From DAOUGC01 sp034429695 (GTDB lineage: Bacteria; Chloroflexota; Anaerolineae; Anaerolineales; Anaerolineaceae), in contig DAOUGC010000226.1 in the NCBI GenBank assembly GCA_034429695.1, forward strand, positions 1 through 11,198: a DNA stretch of 11,198 nucleotides, read 5' to 3'. This document shows, one piece after another, positions 6,513-11,198 of this stretch. Every line of letters starts with the position of its first letter. Position 1 is the stretch's first letter. The notes under the pieces are model-generated. The model had not been told where the DNA came from. It made no database searches and saw only the letters and a list, made by a program, of their open reading frames with translations. The translations under genes were made by a program, and so were the position numbers.

Positions 6513-7157
6513 ATGGTTGTCAAACAACGCATCATGCAAATTTTGGGCAATTACCCTGATGGTATTGATGATGATGATCTGGCGAGGGTGTTGAACCTGA
6601 GTAATCGCCAGCACGCGAATTCATGTTGTAGAGAACTGGAAAAAGAAGGATTGCTTGTCCGGCGACCGGTCAACGGGAAAATTCATAATTTTCTTGCAGG
6701 AAATATTGTTCAGATTGCACCGGCACCCATTAGAGAAATTCATCAAAACGAGTCAAAGTTTGATGATTGGTTTTGGGAGGGCAATGTTCAGACGAGTGTG
6801 GGTGATTTCCTTGTGTCGCAGGGCTTTTGCATTCTTTCAACAGCGAACACAGCCACTCACCAGCAGGGAATTGACATTGTCGCAGAAAAAGGCGGCAAGC
6901 ACCTGTGGGTTTCTGTTAAGGGGTATCCAAGAAAAACCGAAAAGACCAATCCTTCTGTTCAGGCTGGACACTATTTTAAGGAATGCGTATTTGATATGGT
7001 TGAGTATCGGGAAAGAGATAAGAATGTTGTGCTGGGTATCGCCCTGCCCGATTTTCCCCGATACCGAAAGATGGCAGCCAGGATTACTTGGCTGAAGCCT
7101 GTTGCCCGGTTTTCTTACTTTTGGGTGGGCGAAAATGGCGAAGTGGTGGTGGAGTAG
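6513..7157 (+). CDS. Winged-helix / Mrr-like PD-(D/E)XK nuclease fusion
   Basis: 214 residues, start ATG with AAGGGGTG 6 nt upstream. Residues about 3-62 look like a winged-helix DNA-binding domain: KQRIMQILGNYPDGIDDDDLARVL, then the recognition-helix-like SNRQHANSCCRELEKEGLL and a wing ending at FLAG (given in pieces around these positions). Residues about 85-214 resemble an Mrr/restriction-endonuclease-like core: Glu89 at the start of a helix, GIDIVAE with Asp121, and VSVKG with Lys136. The usual acidic or Gln residue two before the Lys is Ser134, so catalysis is plausible but not certain. A short helical segment (KECVFDMVEYRE) and the late ITWLKPVARFSYFWV strand fit the fold. A defence nuclease or a DNA-targeting regulator are both possible; no methyltransferase is nearby. 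The gene is clearly lower in GC than its neighbours, suggesting transfer, and it ends next to a mobile-type element. Confidence 0.7.
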   Translation: MVVKQRIMQILGNYPDGIDDDDLARVLNLSNRQHANSCCRELEKEGLLVRRPVNGKIHNFLAGNIVQIAPAPIREIHQNESKFDDWFWEGNVQTSVGDFLVSQGFCILSTANTATHQQGIDIVAEKGGKHLWVSVKGYPRKTEKTNPSVQAGHYFKECVFDMVEYRERDKNVVLGIALPDFPRYRKMAARITWLKPVARFSYFWVGENGEVVVE

Positions 7158-7193
7158 AAATTTTGACGAAATTGTAGAAATTTTCCATTGGTG

Positions 7194-7224
7194 GGTGGGT
7201 CCGATTTTGGACCCATCATTTTTT
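7194..7224 (+). terminator. REP-like palindrome acting as terminator of the nuclease gene
   Basis: GGTGGGTCC (7194-7202) pairs with GGACCCATC (7209-7217; one G-U pair) over a 6-nt loop GATTTT, followed by a run of six T (7219-7224). It starts 37 nt after the nuclease stop. The left arm is identical to the left arm of every intact unit in the repeat array at 7815-8420, and the loop has the same length, so it is a relative of that repeat on the other side of the transposase gene. Its T run overlaps the transposase stop codon (complement of 7223-7225). Confidence 0.78.
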
Positions 7225-7774
7225 ATTCCCCTGCATGAATCCCTGTCGCTTCAGCGGGTTGATTCCATCCCCAATTCTGGTCACATAATCCCAGCTTTAC
7301 ATAGCGGTGAAAGGATGACCAGGGCCAATCCATTGCCCGGGCGACCAATCCGTGTTTTACCGGGTTGTAATGAATGTACTCGACGTGCCGGACAAGATCA
7401 TCCTCATCCCGGATAACGTGTTCCCAAAATCTTCTCTGCCAGATGGCCGCTTCGCCTCTTTTGAGATGGGAATTGTTTCTTTCTGCCCCAGGACCAACCC
7501 GCAGCAAATATTCCTTGGTGAAAATCCGCTTGATTTCCTTCCATCGGATCGAATAATCCGCATCGTTTTCAGGTAATTGCCAGATGCAATGCAGGTGATC
7601 GGGCAATAAACAGATGGCTTCGGTGGTGAATGGGAATCGTCGAGCCGTATCGGTCCAGGCTTGATGGAGCAGATCGCGACAGATGTCTTCGGTGAGGATG
7701 GGTCTTCGTTGATGGGTGACCACAGTGAAAAAGACGCAGCCGCCGTATATTTTCACCCGGCGATATTGTGGCAT
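7223..7774 (-). CDS. REP-associated tyrosine transposase (RAYT), IS200-like Y1 family
   Basis: 183 residues on the minus strand. The family is clear: the N-terminal MPQYRRVKIYGGCVFFTVVT strand, the HUH metal motif HLH in LLPDHLHCIWQLP (about residues 59-71), and RRFWEHVIRDEDDLVRHVEYIHYNPVKHGLV (in pieces about 113-143), where a Tyr of YIHYNPVKHG is the expected single-strand DNA nucleophile. The C-terminal WPWSSFHRYV is also typical of RAYTs. These enzymes bind and cut REP palindromes as single strands and are thought to spread them. Length is normal and the frame is intact, so it may be active. Related palindromes lie 5 bp past its stop and 41 bp before its start. No ribosome site is visible; TATAAT (complement of 7781-7786) is only 6 nt before the ATG, which suggests a leaderless message. 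Confidence 0.92.
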   Translation of the reverse strand: MPQYRRVKIYGGCVFFTVVTHQRRPILTEDICRDLLHQAWTDTARRFPFTTEAICLLPDHLHCIWQLPENDADYSIRWKEIKRIFTKEYLLRVGPGAERNNSHLKRGEAAIWQRRFWEHVIRDEDDLVRHVEYIHYNPVKHGLVARAMDWPWSSFHRYVKLGLCDQNWGWNQPAEATGIHAGE

Positions 7775-7780
7775 GAAATG

Positions 7781-7786
7781 ATTATA
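7781..7786 (-). promoter_or_regulatory. Possible -10 box for a leaderless RAYT transcript
   Basis: The complement of ATTATA reads TATAAT, 6 nt upstream of the transposase ATG. A start about 7 nt downstream would fall on or next to that ATG. No convincing -35 is found at 16-18 bp, so confidence is low. Confidence 0.35.
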
Positions 7787-7814
7787 TGATGGAGTTCGGG
7801 TTGTGCGTTAAAAT

Positions 7815-7927
7815 GGTGGGTCCAAAAGCGGAATCACCCCACGGCGAAAATGAAGCGTAGGTGAGGCGTCAGCCGTGTTGGCGGGGTGTTTTTCCGACCC
7901 ACCAAACAACATGTTAAGTATGAAAAT
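7815..7927 (+). repeat. Repeat unit 1 (113 bp, long form, linker type A)
   Basis: Left arm GGTGGGTCC is intact but the right arm has decayed to GGAATCACC. It has the long GC-rich middle, the closing TTTTTCCGACCCACCAA, and linker type A (ACAACATGTTAAGTATG). It is the copy nearest the transposase start. Confidence 0.85.
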
Positions 7928-8041
7928 GGTGGGTCCAAAAGCGGACCCACCCTACGGCGAAAATGAAGCGCTGGTGAGGCGCCAGCCGTGTTGGCGGGGT
8001 GTTTTTCCGACCCACCAATCATTATGTCAATCAAGGAAAAC
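7928..8041 (+). repeat. Repeat unit 2 (114 bp, long form, linker type B)
   Basis: Perfect 9-bp palindrome arms, followed by CTACGGCG (GTAG on the minus strand). The middle holds CGCCA and TGGCG, which could form a further small hairpin. Linker type B (TCATTATGTCAATCAAGG). Confidence 0.88.
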
Positions 8042-8157
8042 GGTGGGTCCAAAAGCGGACCCACCCCACGACGAAAATGAAGCGCAGGTGAGGCGCCAGG
8101 CGTAGGGTGGGTCGGTGTTTTTTCGACCCACCAATTATTATGTCAATCAAGAAAGAC
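8042..8157 (+). repeat. Repeat unit 3 (116 bp), the only unit with two complete hairpins
   Basis: The first hairpin is perfect. The second REP is also complete here: GTAG at 8102-8105 followed by arms GGTGGGTCG (8106-8114) and CGACCCACC (8124-8132) around a T-rich 9-nt loop. In the other long units the left arm of this second hairpin is missing. Linker type B. This unit probably best shows the ancestral paired form. Confidence 0.88.
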
Positions 8158-8244
8158 GGTGGGTCCAAAAGCGGACCCACCCTACGGCGAAAATGACGCG
8201 AGTGTTTTTCCGACCCACCAATCATTATGTCAATCAAGAAAAAC
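8158..8244 (+). repeat. Repeat unit 4 (87 bp, short form, linker type B)
   Basis: Perfect first hairpin and GTAG on the minus strand, but the GC-rich middle of about 27 bp is deleted, so CGAAAATGACGCG runs straight into GTGTTTTTCCGACCCACC. Linker type B. Confidence 0.87.
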
Positions 8245-8330
8245 GGTGGGTCCAAAAGCGGGATCAGCCCATGGCGAAAATGACGCGGGTGTTTTTCCGA
8301 CCCGCCAAACAACATGTTAAGCATGAAAAT
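8245..8330 (+). repeat. Repeat unit 5 (86 bp, short form, linker type A)
   Basis: Left arm intact, right arm decayed (GGGATCAGC). It has the short middle as in unit 4 but linker type A (ACAACATGTTAAGCATG) as in unit 1, so middle type and linker type have been reshuffled between units. Confidence 0.85.
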
Positions 8331-8405
8331 GGTGGGTTCAAAAGCGGAATCACCCCACGACGAAAATGATCATTTACACACCATCCATTACGTCAATATG
8401 TAAAT
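8331..8405 (+). repeat. Repeat unit 6 (75 bp, degenerate)
   Basis: Left arm changed to GGTGGGTTC, right arm GGAATCACC, and the closing arm reduced to ACACACC followed by a diverged type-B linker (CATTACGTCAATATG). Confidence 0.78.
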
Positions 8406-8420
8406 GGTGGGTTCAAAAGC
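8406..8420 (+). repeat. Repeat unit 7, 15-bp remnant
   Basis: Only GGTGGGTTCAAAAGC remains, identical to the first 15 bases of unit 6; the following sequence is unrelated. Confidence 0.75.
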
Positions 8421-8441
8421 TCCCCGGCCTTCCTGTATAAT
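8412..8441 (+). promoter_or_regulatory. Probable promoter of the SDR gene, overlapping the last repeat remnant
   Basis: A perfect TATAAT at 8436-8441 (preceded by TG) lies 18 bp after TTCAAA (8412-8417, 4 of 6 to the -35 consensus), which is inside the last repeat remnant. Transcription would begin near 8448, with GGAG at 8461-8464 and the ATG at 8472. The -10 is strong; the -35 is tentative. Confidence 0.5.
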
Positions 8442-8471
8442 TCATCCCATACAAACAAATGGAGTGGAAAC

Positions 8472-9305
8472 ATGCAGCCATTGACCGGAAAGGTGGCGCT
8501 GGTGACCGGCGGGAGCCGCGGGGTGGGGCGCGGCGTGGCGCTGGGTCTGGGTGAGGCGGGTGCGACGGTTTACATCACCGGCAGGACGGTGGAGGAGGGG
8601 CGCAGTGCTTCGCGGCTGCCCGGCACCATCCAGCACACCGCTGATGAGGTGAGCGGACTGGGCGGCAGGGGCATTGCCGTGCAGTGTGATCACCGCGACG
8701 ATGAACAGGTGCGGGCGCTGTTTGAGCAGATTCGCGCTGAGCAGGGCCGTCTGGATGTGCTGGTCAATAATGTGTGGGGCGGGTACGAGCATTACACCGA
8801 CGGCACCGAATTCTGGAAGGAAAAGGGCTTCTGGGATATGCCTCTTTCCCGCTGGGATGCGATGTTCCAGGCGGGCGTGCGTGCGCATTATGTGGCCAGC
8901 GCGCTGGCGGCGCCGTTGATGATCGCACAGCAGGCCGGGCTGATCGTCAATATTTCCTTCTTCGCGGCGCAGCGCAATGACCGCGGCGTGGCGTACGGGG
9001 TGGCAAAATCAGCATCCGACCGCATGGCAGCCTGCATGGCGCACGAGTTGCGCGATCAGCATGTGGCAGCGGTCTCGCTTTACCCCGGGCTGGTGCGCAC
9101 TGAGTCGGTGCTCAAGGCGAATTTTGACCTGTCCAACTCTGAGTCGCCGCAGTTCATCGGGCGGGCGGTGGCTGCACTGGCTGCCGACCCGCAGGTGATG
9201 GACAAAACCGGCCAGGTGCTGGTGGCTGCTGCGCTGGCGCTGGAATACGGTTTTACCGACATTGACGGCAAACAGCCCTGCCCGCTGAGCGTGGATGAGA
9301 CCTGA
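8472..9305 (+). CDS. Short-chain dehydrogenase/reductase (DHRS1-like SDR)
   Basis: 277 residues, start ATG with GGAG at 8461-8464. It is a classical Rossmann-fold SDR: TGGSRGVG at residues 12-19 binds the cofactor, Arg38 in TGRT suggests NADP(H), NNVWG (99-103) is the structural motif, and the catalytic residues are Ser162, Tyr175 and Lys179 (YGVAK). Within the superfamily it resembles the DHRS1 group: an insert with EFWKEKGFWDMPLSRWD (113-129), then the VRAHYVASALAAPLM helix, and the SLYPGLVRTES loop. Usual reaction: reversible reduction of a carbonyl to an alcohol; the substrate is not predictable. The next gene starts 23 nt downstream on the same strand, so it may head a three-gene unit. 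Confidence 0.93.
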   Translation: MQPLTGKVALVTGGSRGVGRGVALGLGEAGATVYITGRTVEEGRSASRLPGTIQHTADEVSGLGGRGIAVQCDHRDDEQVRALFEQIRAEQGRLDVLVNNVWGGYEHYTDGTEFWKEKGFWDMPLSRWDAMFQAGVRAHYVASALAAPLMIAQQAGLIVNISFFAAQRNDRGVAYGVAKSASDRMAACMAHELRDQHVAAVSLYPGLVRTESVLKANFDLSNSESPQFIGRAVAALAADPQVMDKTGQVLVAAALALEYGFTDIDGKQPCPLSVDET

Positions 9306-9328
9306 TTTCTCCCACAGGTGGTGAAAAG

Positions 9329-9709
9329 ATGAAAGCATGGCGCTATTTTTTATTGATGGTTGCGCTGGTCTGCCTGCTGACCGGGTGCGATACCGTTGAA
9401 ACGCCGGAGGCTACCACGCTGCCGCAGTCGTTGAAGGGCTACGAGCTGTATTCATGGCAGGTGGAGGGCGAATGGCGTTTCTCGCTGCTGCCCGGCACCA
9501 ACCGCATGAAGGACAGCGAGGAAATAATGGCGGCTGAGACGATGATCACCGATGCGGACGCGCTGATCGCGTTGCTGGGAACCATCCCGGAGGGGGAGTA
9601 TGTCTTCTGGCTGGCGTTTGAGGGCGGGGATCTGCCGCCGGATGAGGTGATCAGCCGGGTGGAGCAGGTGTGTGAGCAACAGGGATTGATTTTGAGCATC
9701 ACCAGGTAG
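9329..9709 (+). CDS. Small lipoprotein of unknown function
   Basis: 126 residues; ATG at 9329 with AGGTGG at 9316-9321. A short signal peptide ends in a standard lipobox, LTGC, with Cys20 as the lipidated residue. The mature part opens with KGYELYSWQVEGEWRFSLLP then GTNRMKDSEEI, a pattern I recall from small uncharacterised lipoproteins in Chloroflexota, and ends with ISRVEQVCEQQGLILSITR. One further Cys near the C-terminus (Cys117). Length and shape suggest one compact alpha/beta domain outside the membrane. No catalytic motif. It lies between the SDR and PAP2 genes with gaps of 23 and 29 nt. Confidence 0.78.
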   Translation: MKAWRYFLLMVALVCLLTGCDTVETPEATTLPQSLKGYELYSWQVEGEWRFSLLPGTNRMKDSEEIMAAETMITDADALIALLGTIPEGEYVFWLAFEGGDLPPDEVISRVEQVCEQQGLILSITR

Positions 9710-9738
9710 CGCCGGGGGCTCTTGAAAGGTGGACAGGG

Positions 9739-10506
9739 ATGAATGGGATCACGGAGGTCGCTCAGGAGGGGGGAACACCGGTGGTTTTGCCAGAGATGAA
9801 GAGGATCTGGCAGGTGTGCATAGGTTCAGGCGCGCTGTTGTGGGTGATCGGGCTGCTATTTTGGTGGCAGGCCTGGCTGGATACGCAGGTGCTGCTTTCC
9901 ACCACGCCACTGCGCGCCGCGCACACGCCGCTCATCGTCGTATCGCGCTGGTTGACCGATTACGGCATGGCGGTCATCACCGGCATTTATGTCCTTTATC
10001 TGCTGGGGTCCATGCTGTGGGAGCGCCTGGATGCGCCCATGACGTTGTATTTTTATGCGATCTGCTCACTGGGTTTAAGCGGCGTCGCCGGTGACCTGAT
10101 AAAGGAGGCTCTTGCCCGTCCCAGACCCTTGGAGACCTTCGGCAGCCAGATTGTGGCACTCAGCCAGTCGGTCACACCGTCCATCCCATCCGGCCATGCC
10201 ACCAAAAGCATCGCGCTGATCCTGCCCTTCCTGTTGCTGGCGCCGGGCAACAACCGCCTGCACAGGGCCATAAAGATAATTGTCAGCTTGATGGCTGTAG
10301 GGGTGTGCATCAGCCGGGTGATGCTTGGCGCACATTATGTGAGTGATGTCATCGCCGGGGCGGGCATGGCGTTGATCGGGCTGCCGTTCTCGATGCTGTT
10401 TGCCAATATGATCTTCAGGCAAACCAAAAGCGAACAACTCCCGTTTTTGTCCAAAGTGTGGGCCGCGCTGCTGGTGCTGTTGACGTTCCTTTTTATGAAC
10501 ATGTAA
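9739..10506 (+). CDS. PAP2-family membrane phosphatase
   Basis: 255 residues; ATG at 9739 with AGGTGG at 9727-9732 (an in-frame ATG at 9796 is a weaker alternative). The three-part acid phosphatase signature is complete: Lys122 to Arg129-Pro130 (KEALARPRP), PSGH at 150-153, and SRVMLGAHYVSD at 192-203 with Arg193, His199 and Asp203. His199 is the expected nucleophile and His153 the acid. About six hydrophobic segments fit the integral-membrane lipid phosphatase type, which removes phosphate from phosphatidic acid, undecaprenyl diphosphate or related lipids; which of these cannot be told from sequence. Length is normal. It is probably the last gene of the SDR-lipoprotein-PAP2 run; no strong terminator is seen after it. 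Confidence 0.93.
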   Translation: MNGITEVAQEGGTPVVLPEMKRIWQVCIGSGALLWVIGLLFWWQAWLDTQVLLSTTPLRAAHTPLIVVSRWLTDYGMAVITGIYVLYLLGSMLWERLDAPMTLYFYAICSLGLSGVAGDLIKEALARPRPLETFGSQIVALSQSVTPSIPSGHATKSIALILPFLLLAPGNNRLHRAIKIIVSLMAVGVCISRVMLGAHYVSDVIAGAGMALIGLPFSMLFANMIFRQTKSEQLPFLSKVWAALLVLLTFLFMNM

Positions 10507-10634
10507 GTGGGGGAAAGCCCATCCAAACCGGGCAAAATTAGTCAAAACATCCTGCTCCCAATTGCGGCATAATACCGCATAATCATCATGGAATGGCTGC
10601 GTATGGAATTTGCATAAGAAACGAGGGGTGTTAA
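10507..10634. other. Intergenic spacer with duplicated CATAAT boxes
   Basis: Two CATAAT hexamers 10 bp apart (10568-10573 and 10578-10583) lie about 50-60 bp before the next start. Either could be a -10 box, but no well-spaced -35 is apparent. GCGG and CCGC flank the first hexamer as a 4-bp inverted repeat. GCCC (10518-10521) and GGGC (10530-10533) are too short to count as a terminator for the PAP2 gene. Confidence 0.3.
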
Positions 10635-11198
10635 ATGAACTATCATATTGATTCAGAAAAAGTCAGCCTGGATGCTTTGCGTCACCGGCTGCAGCAGACC
10701 GACCTGGTTCCCAGCCGCGCTTCGCTGCTGGATGGGATTGAGGAGAAGTTTGCCGCGCTCCAAACGCAAGGCGTGGGCACGCTGGCCGCGCTGCGCAACG
10801 AATTAAAGACGCCCAAACGCATGGAAGCCCTGGCAAACGCCACCGGCATCGACGTGCAGTACCTGGTGCTGCTGCGGCGCGAGATCGAGAGCCATTTTCC
10901 CAAACCGGCCGCGTTGGGCGAGTTCGACTGGCTGCCGCAGGGCGAGATCGCCAGACTGACCGCATGCGGTCTGCGGGATGCGGCTGCCCTGTTGCAGGCG
11001 GCTGGAAGCGCAGAGGGCAGGGCGGCGCTGGTCGCCCAAAGCGGCGCAGACCCGGCAGTGGTGGATGAGCTGGCGCGCCTGGCAAACCTGAGCCGGGTGC
11101 AGTGGGTGAGCCCAACGTTTGCGCGCATGTTGCGCGAGGCGGGTTTTGAAAGCGCCGCCGCCATTGCCGCCGCCAATGCACAGGAGCTGTGCGACACG
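10635..11198 (+). CDS. DUF4332 (helix-hairpin-helix) protein, N-terminal part (3' end outside window)
   Basis: Open from ATG 10635 to the last base, 188 codons with no stop, so the gene is cut by the window edge. GAGGGG (10623-10628) is the ribosome site. The sequence begins MNYHIDSEKVSLDALRHRL, then LVPSRASLLDGIEEKFAALQ (about 25-44), GVGTLAALRNELKTPKRMEAL, and GIDVQYLVLLRREIESHFPK, which I recognise as the DUF4332 pattern of Chloroflexota proteins. A repeat of the module follows: LTACGLRDAAALLQAAG, GADPAVVDELARLANLSRV, and FARMLREAGFESAAAIAAAN. DUF4332 modules resemble helix-hairpin-helix pairs that in other proteins bind DNA or structure them; function here is unknown. Two to three modules are visible, with more possible past the edge. 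Confidence 0.8.
   Translation, partial: MNYHIDSEKVSLDALRHRLQQTDLVPSRASLLDGIEEKFAALQTQGVGTLAALRNELKTPKRMEALANATGIDVQYLVLLRREIESHFPKPAALGEFDWLPQGEIARLTACGLRDAAALLQAAGSAEGRAALVAQSGADPAVVDELARLANLSRVQWVSPTFARMLREAGFESAAAIAAANAQELCDT

Larger units (their letters stand above)
7815..8420. repeat. Tandem REP/BIME-like palindromic repeat array next to the RAYT
   Basis: Seven copies of a unit beginning GGTGGGTYCAAAAGC start at 7815, 7928, 8042, 8158, 8245, 8331 and 8406 (last one only 15 bp). The left part is a hairpin with arms GGTGGGTCC and GGACCCACC around AAAAGC, perfect in units 2, 3 and 4. Read on the minus strand, the hairpin of units 2 and 4 is preceded by GTAG, the tetranucleotide hallmark of REPs; others have GTGG. 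After CGGCGAAAATGA comes a variable GC-rich middle, then TTTTTCCGACCCACCAA and an AT-rich linker. The closing CGACCCACC is the right arm of a second, oppositely oriented REP. The units therefore look like BIMEs (head-to-head REP pairs). The array lies between the transposase start and the SDR promoter and is not coding: unit lengths (113, 114, 116, 87, 86, 75) break any frame. Confidence 0.88.

Noticed and set aside
7223..7774. Full IS200/IS605 insertion sequence
   Set aside because: The protein has RAYT features, there is no TnpB gene, and the flanks are REP-type palindromes rather than IS200 ends.
8115..8369. Small repetitive proteins encoded in the repeat array (also 7834-8064 and 8031-8324 on minus, 7875-8105 on plus)
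   Set aside because: Open frames arise because the same repeat is read several times; unit lengths are not multiples of three, frames shift between units, and no ribosome sites are present.
7815..8420. CRISPR array
   Set aside because: Units are 75-116 bp with the spacer-like linkers themselves repeated in two classes; there are no unique spacers and no cas genes in the window.
10663..11181. Minus-strand frames of 171-172 residues at the right edge
   Set aside because: They lie opposite the DUF4332 gene, which has a ribosome site and clear family pattern; the minus-strand products are Arg/Ala/Pro/Ser-rich shadows.

Overview
The window is bacterial chromosomal DNA with fairly GC-rich, densely packed genes and good Shine-Dalgarno sites. 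Several proteins look like families I associate with Anaerolineae (phylum Chloroflexota): the DUF4332 protein at the right edge, the small 'KGYELYSW' lipoprotein, the LamG-like lipoprotein and the DUF3788 protein. That assignment is inference from protein style; there is no rRNA or marker gene here to confirm it.

Layout, left to right. Positions 1-390 are the 3' part of an Imm-5-like putative immunity protein gene, followed by hairpins, one terminator-like. A 441-aa lipoprotein with a jelly-roll domain (642-1967) follows. After about 400 bp without a gene come a CPBP-family intramembrane protease and a GNAT acetyltransferase in the same direction (2375-3760). They converge on a glycoside-hydrolase-like TIM-barrel gene (3858-5090, minus), and a 16-bp perfect inverted repeat lies between the convergent ends. 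Divergent from that gene is a tight pair: a zinc-ribbon/membrane/DUF3592-like protein and a DUF3788 protein (5269-6358), with a clear promoter in front and a terminator behind. A lower-GC gene (6513-7157) encodes a winged-helix domain fused to an Mrr-like PD-(D/E)XK nuclease domain.

The most interesting part is 7194-8420. A REP-associated tyrosine transposase gene (RAYT, minus strand) is flanked by copies of the same 9-bp-arm palindrome: one just past its stop codon, and a tandem array of six to seven 75-116 bp units just before its start. Each unit looks like a head-to-head pair of REP hairpins, i.e. a BIME. The array is not a CRISPR and does not appear to encode protein.

Right of the array a promoter whose -35 would lie in the last broken repeat leads into a same-strand run: an SDR oxidoreductase, a 126-aa lipoprotein and a PAP2 phosphatase (8472-10506). 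The window ends inside a DUF4332 helix-hairpin-helix protein gene that starts at 10635 and runs off the edge. No tRNA, rRNA or CRISPR array was recognised.
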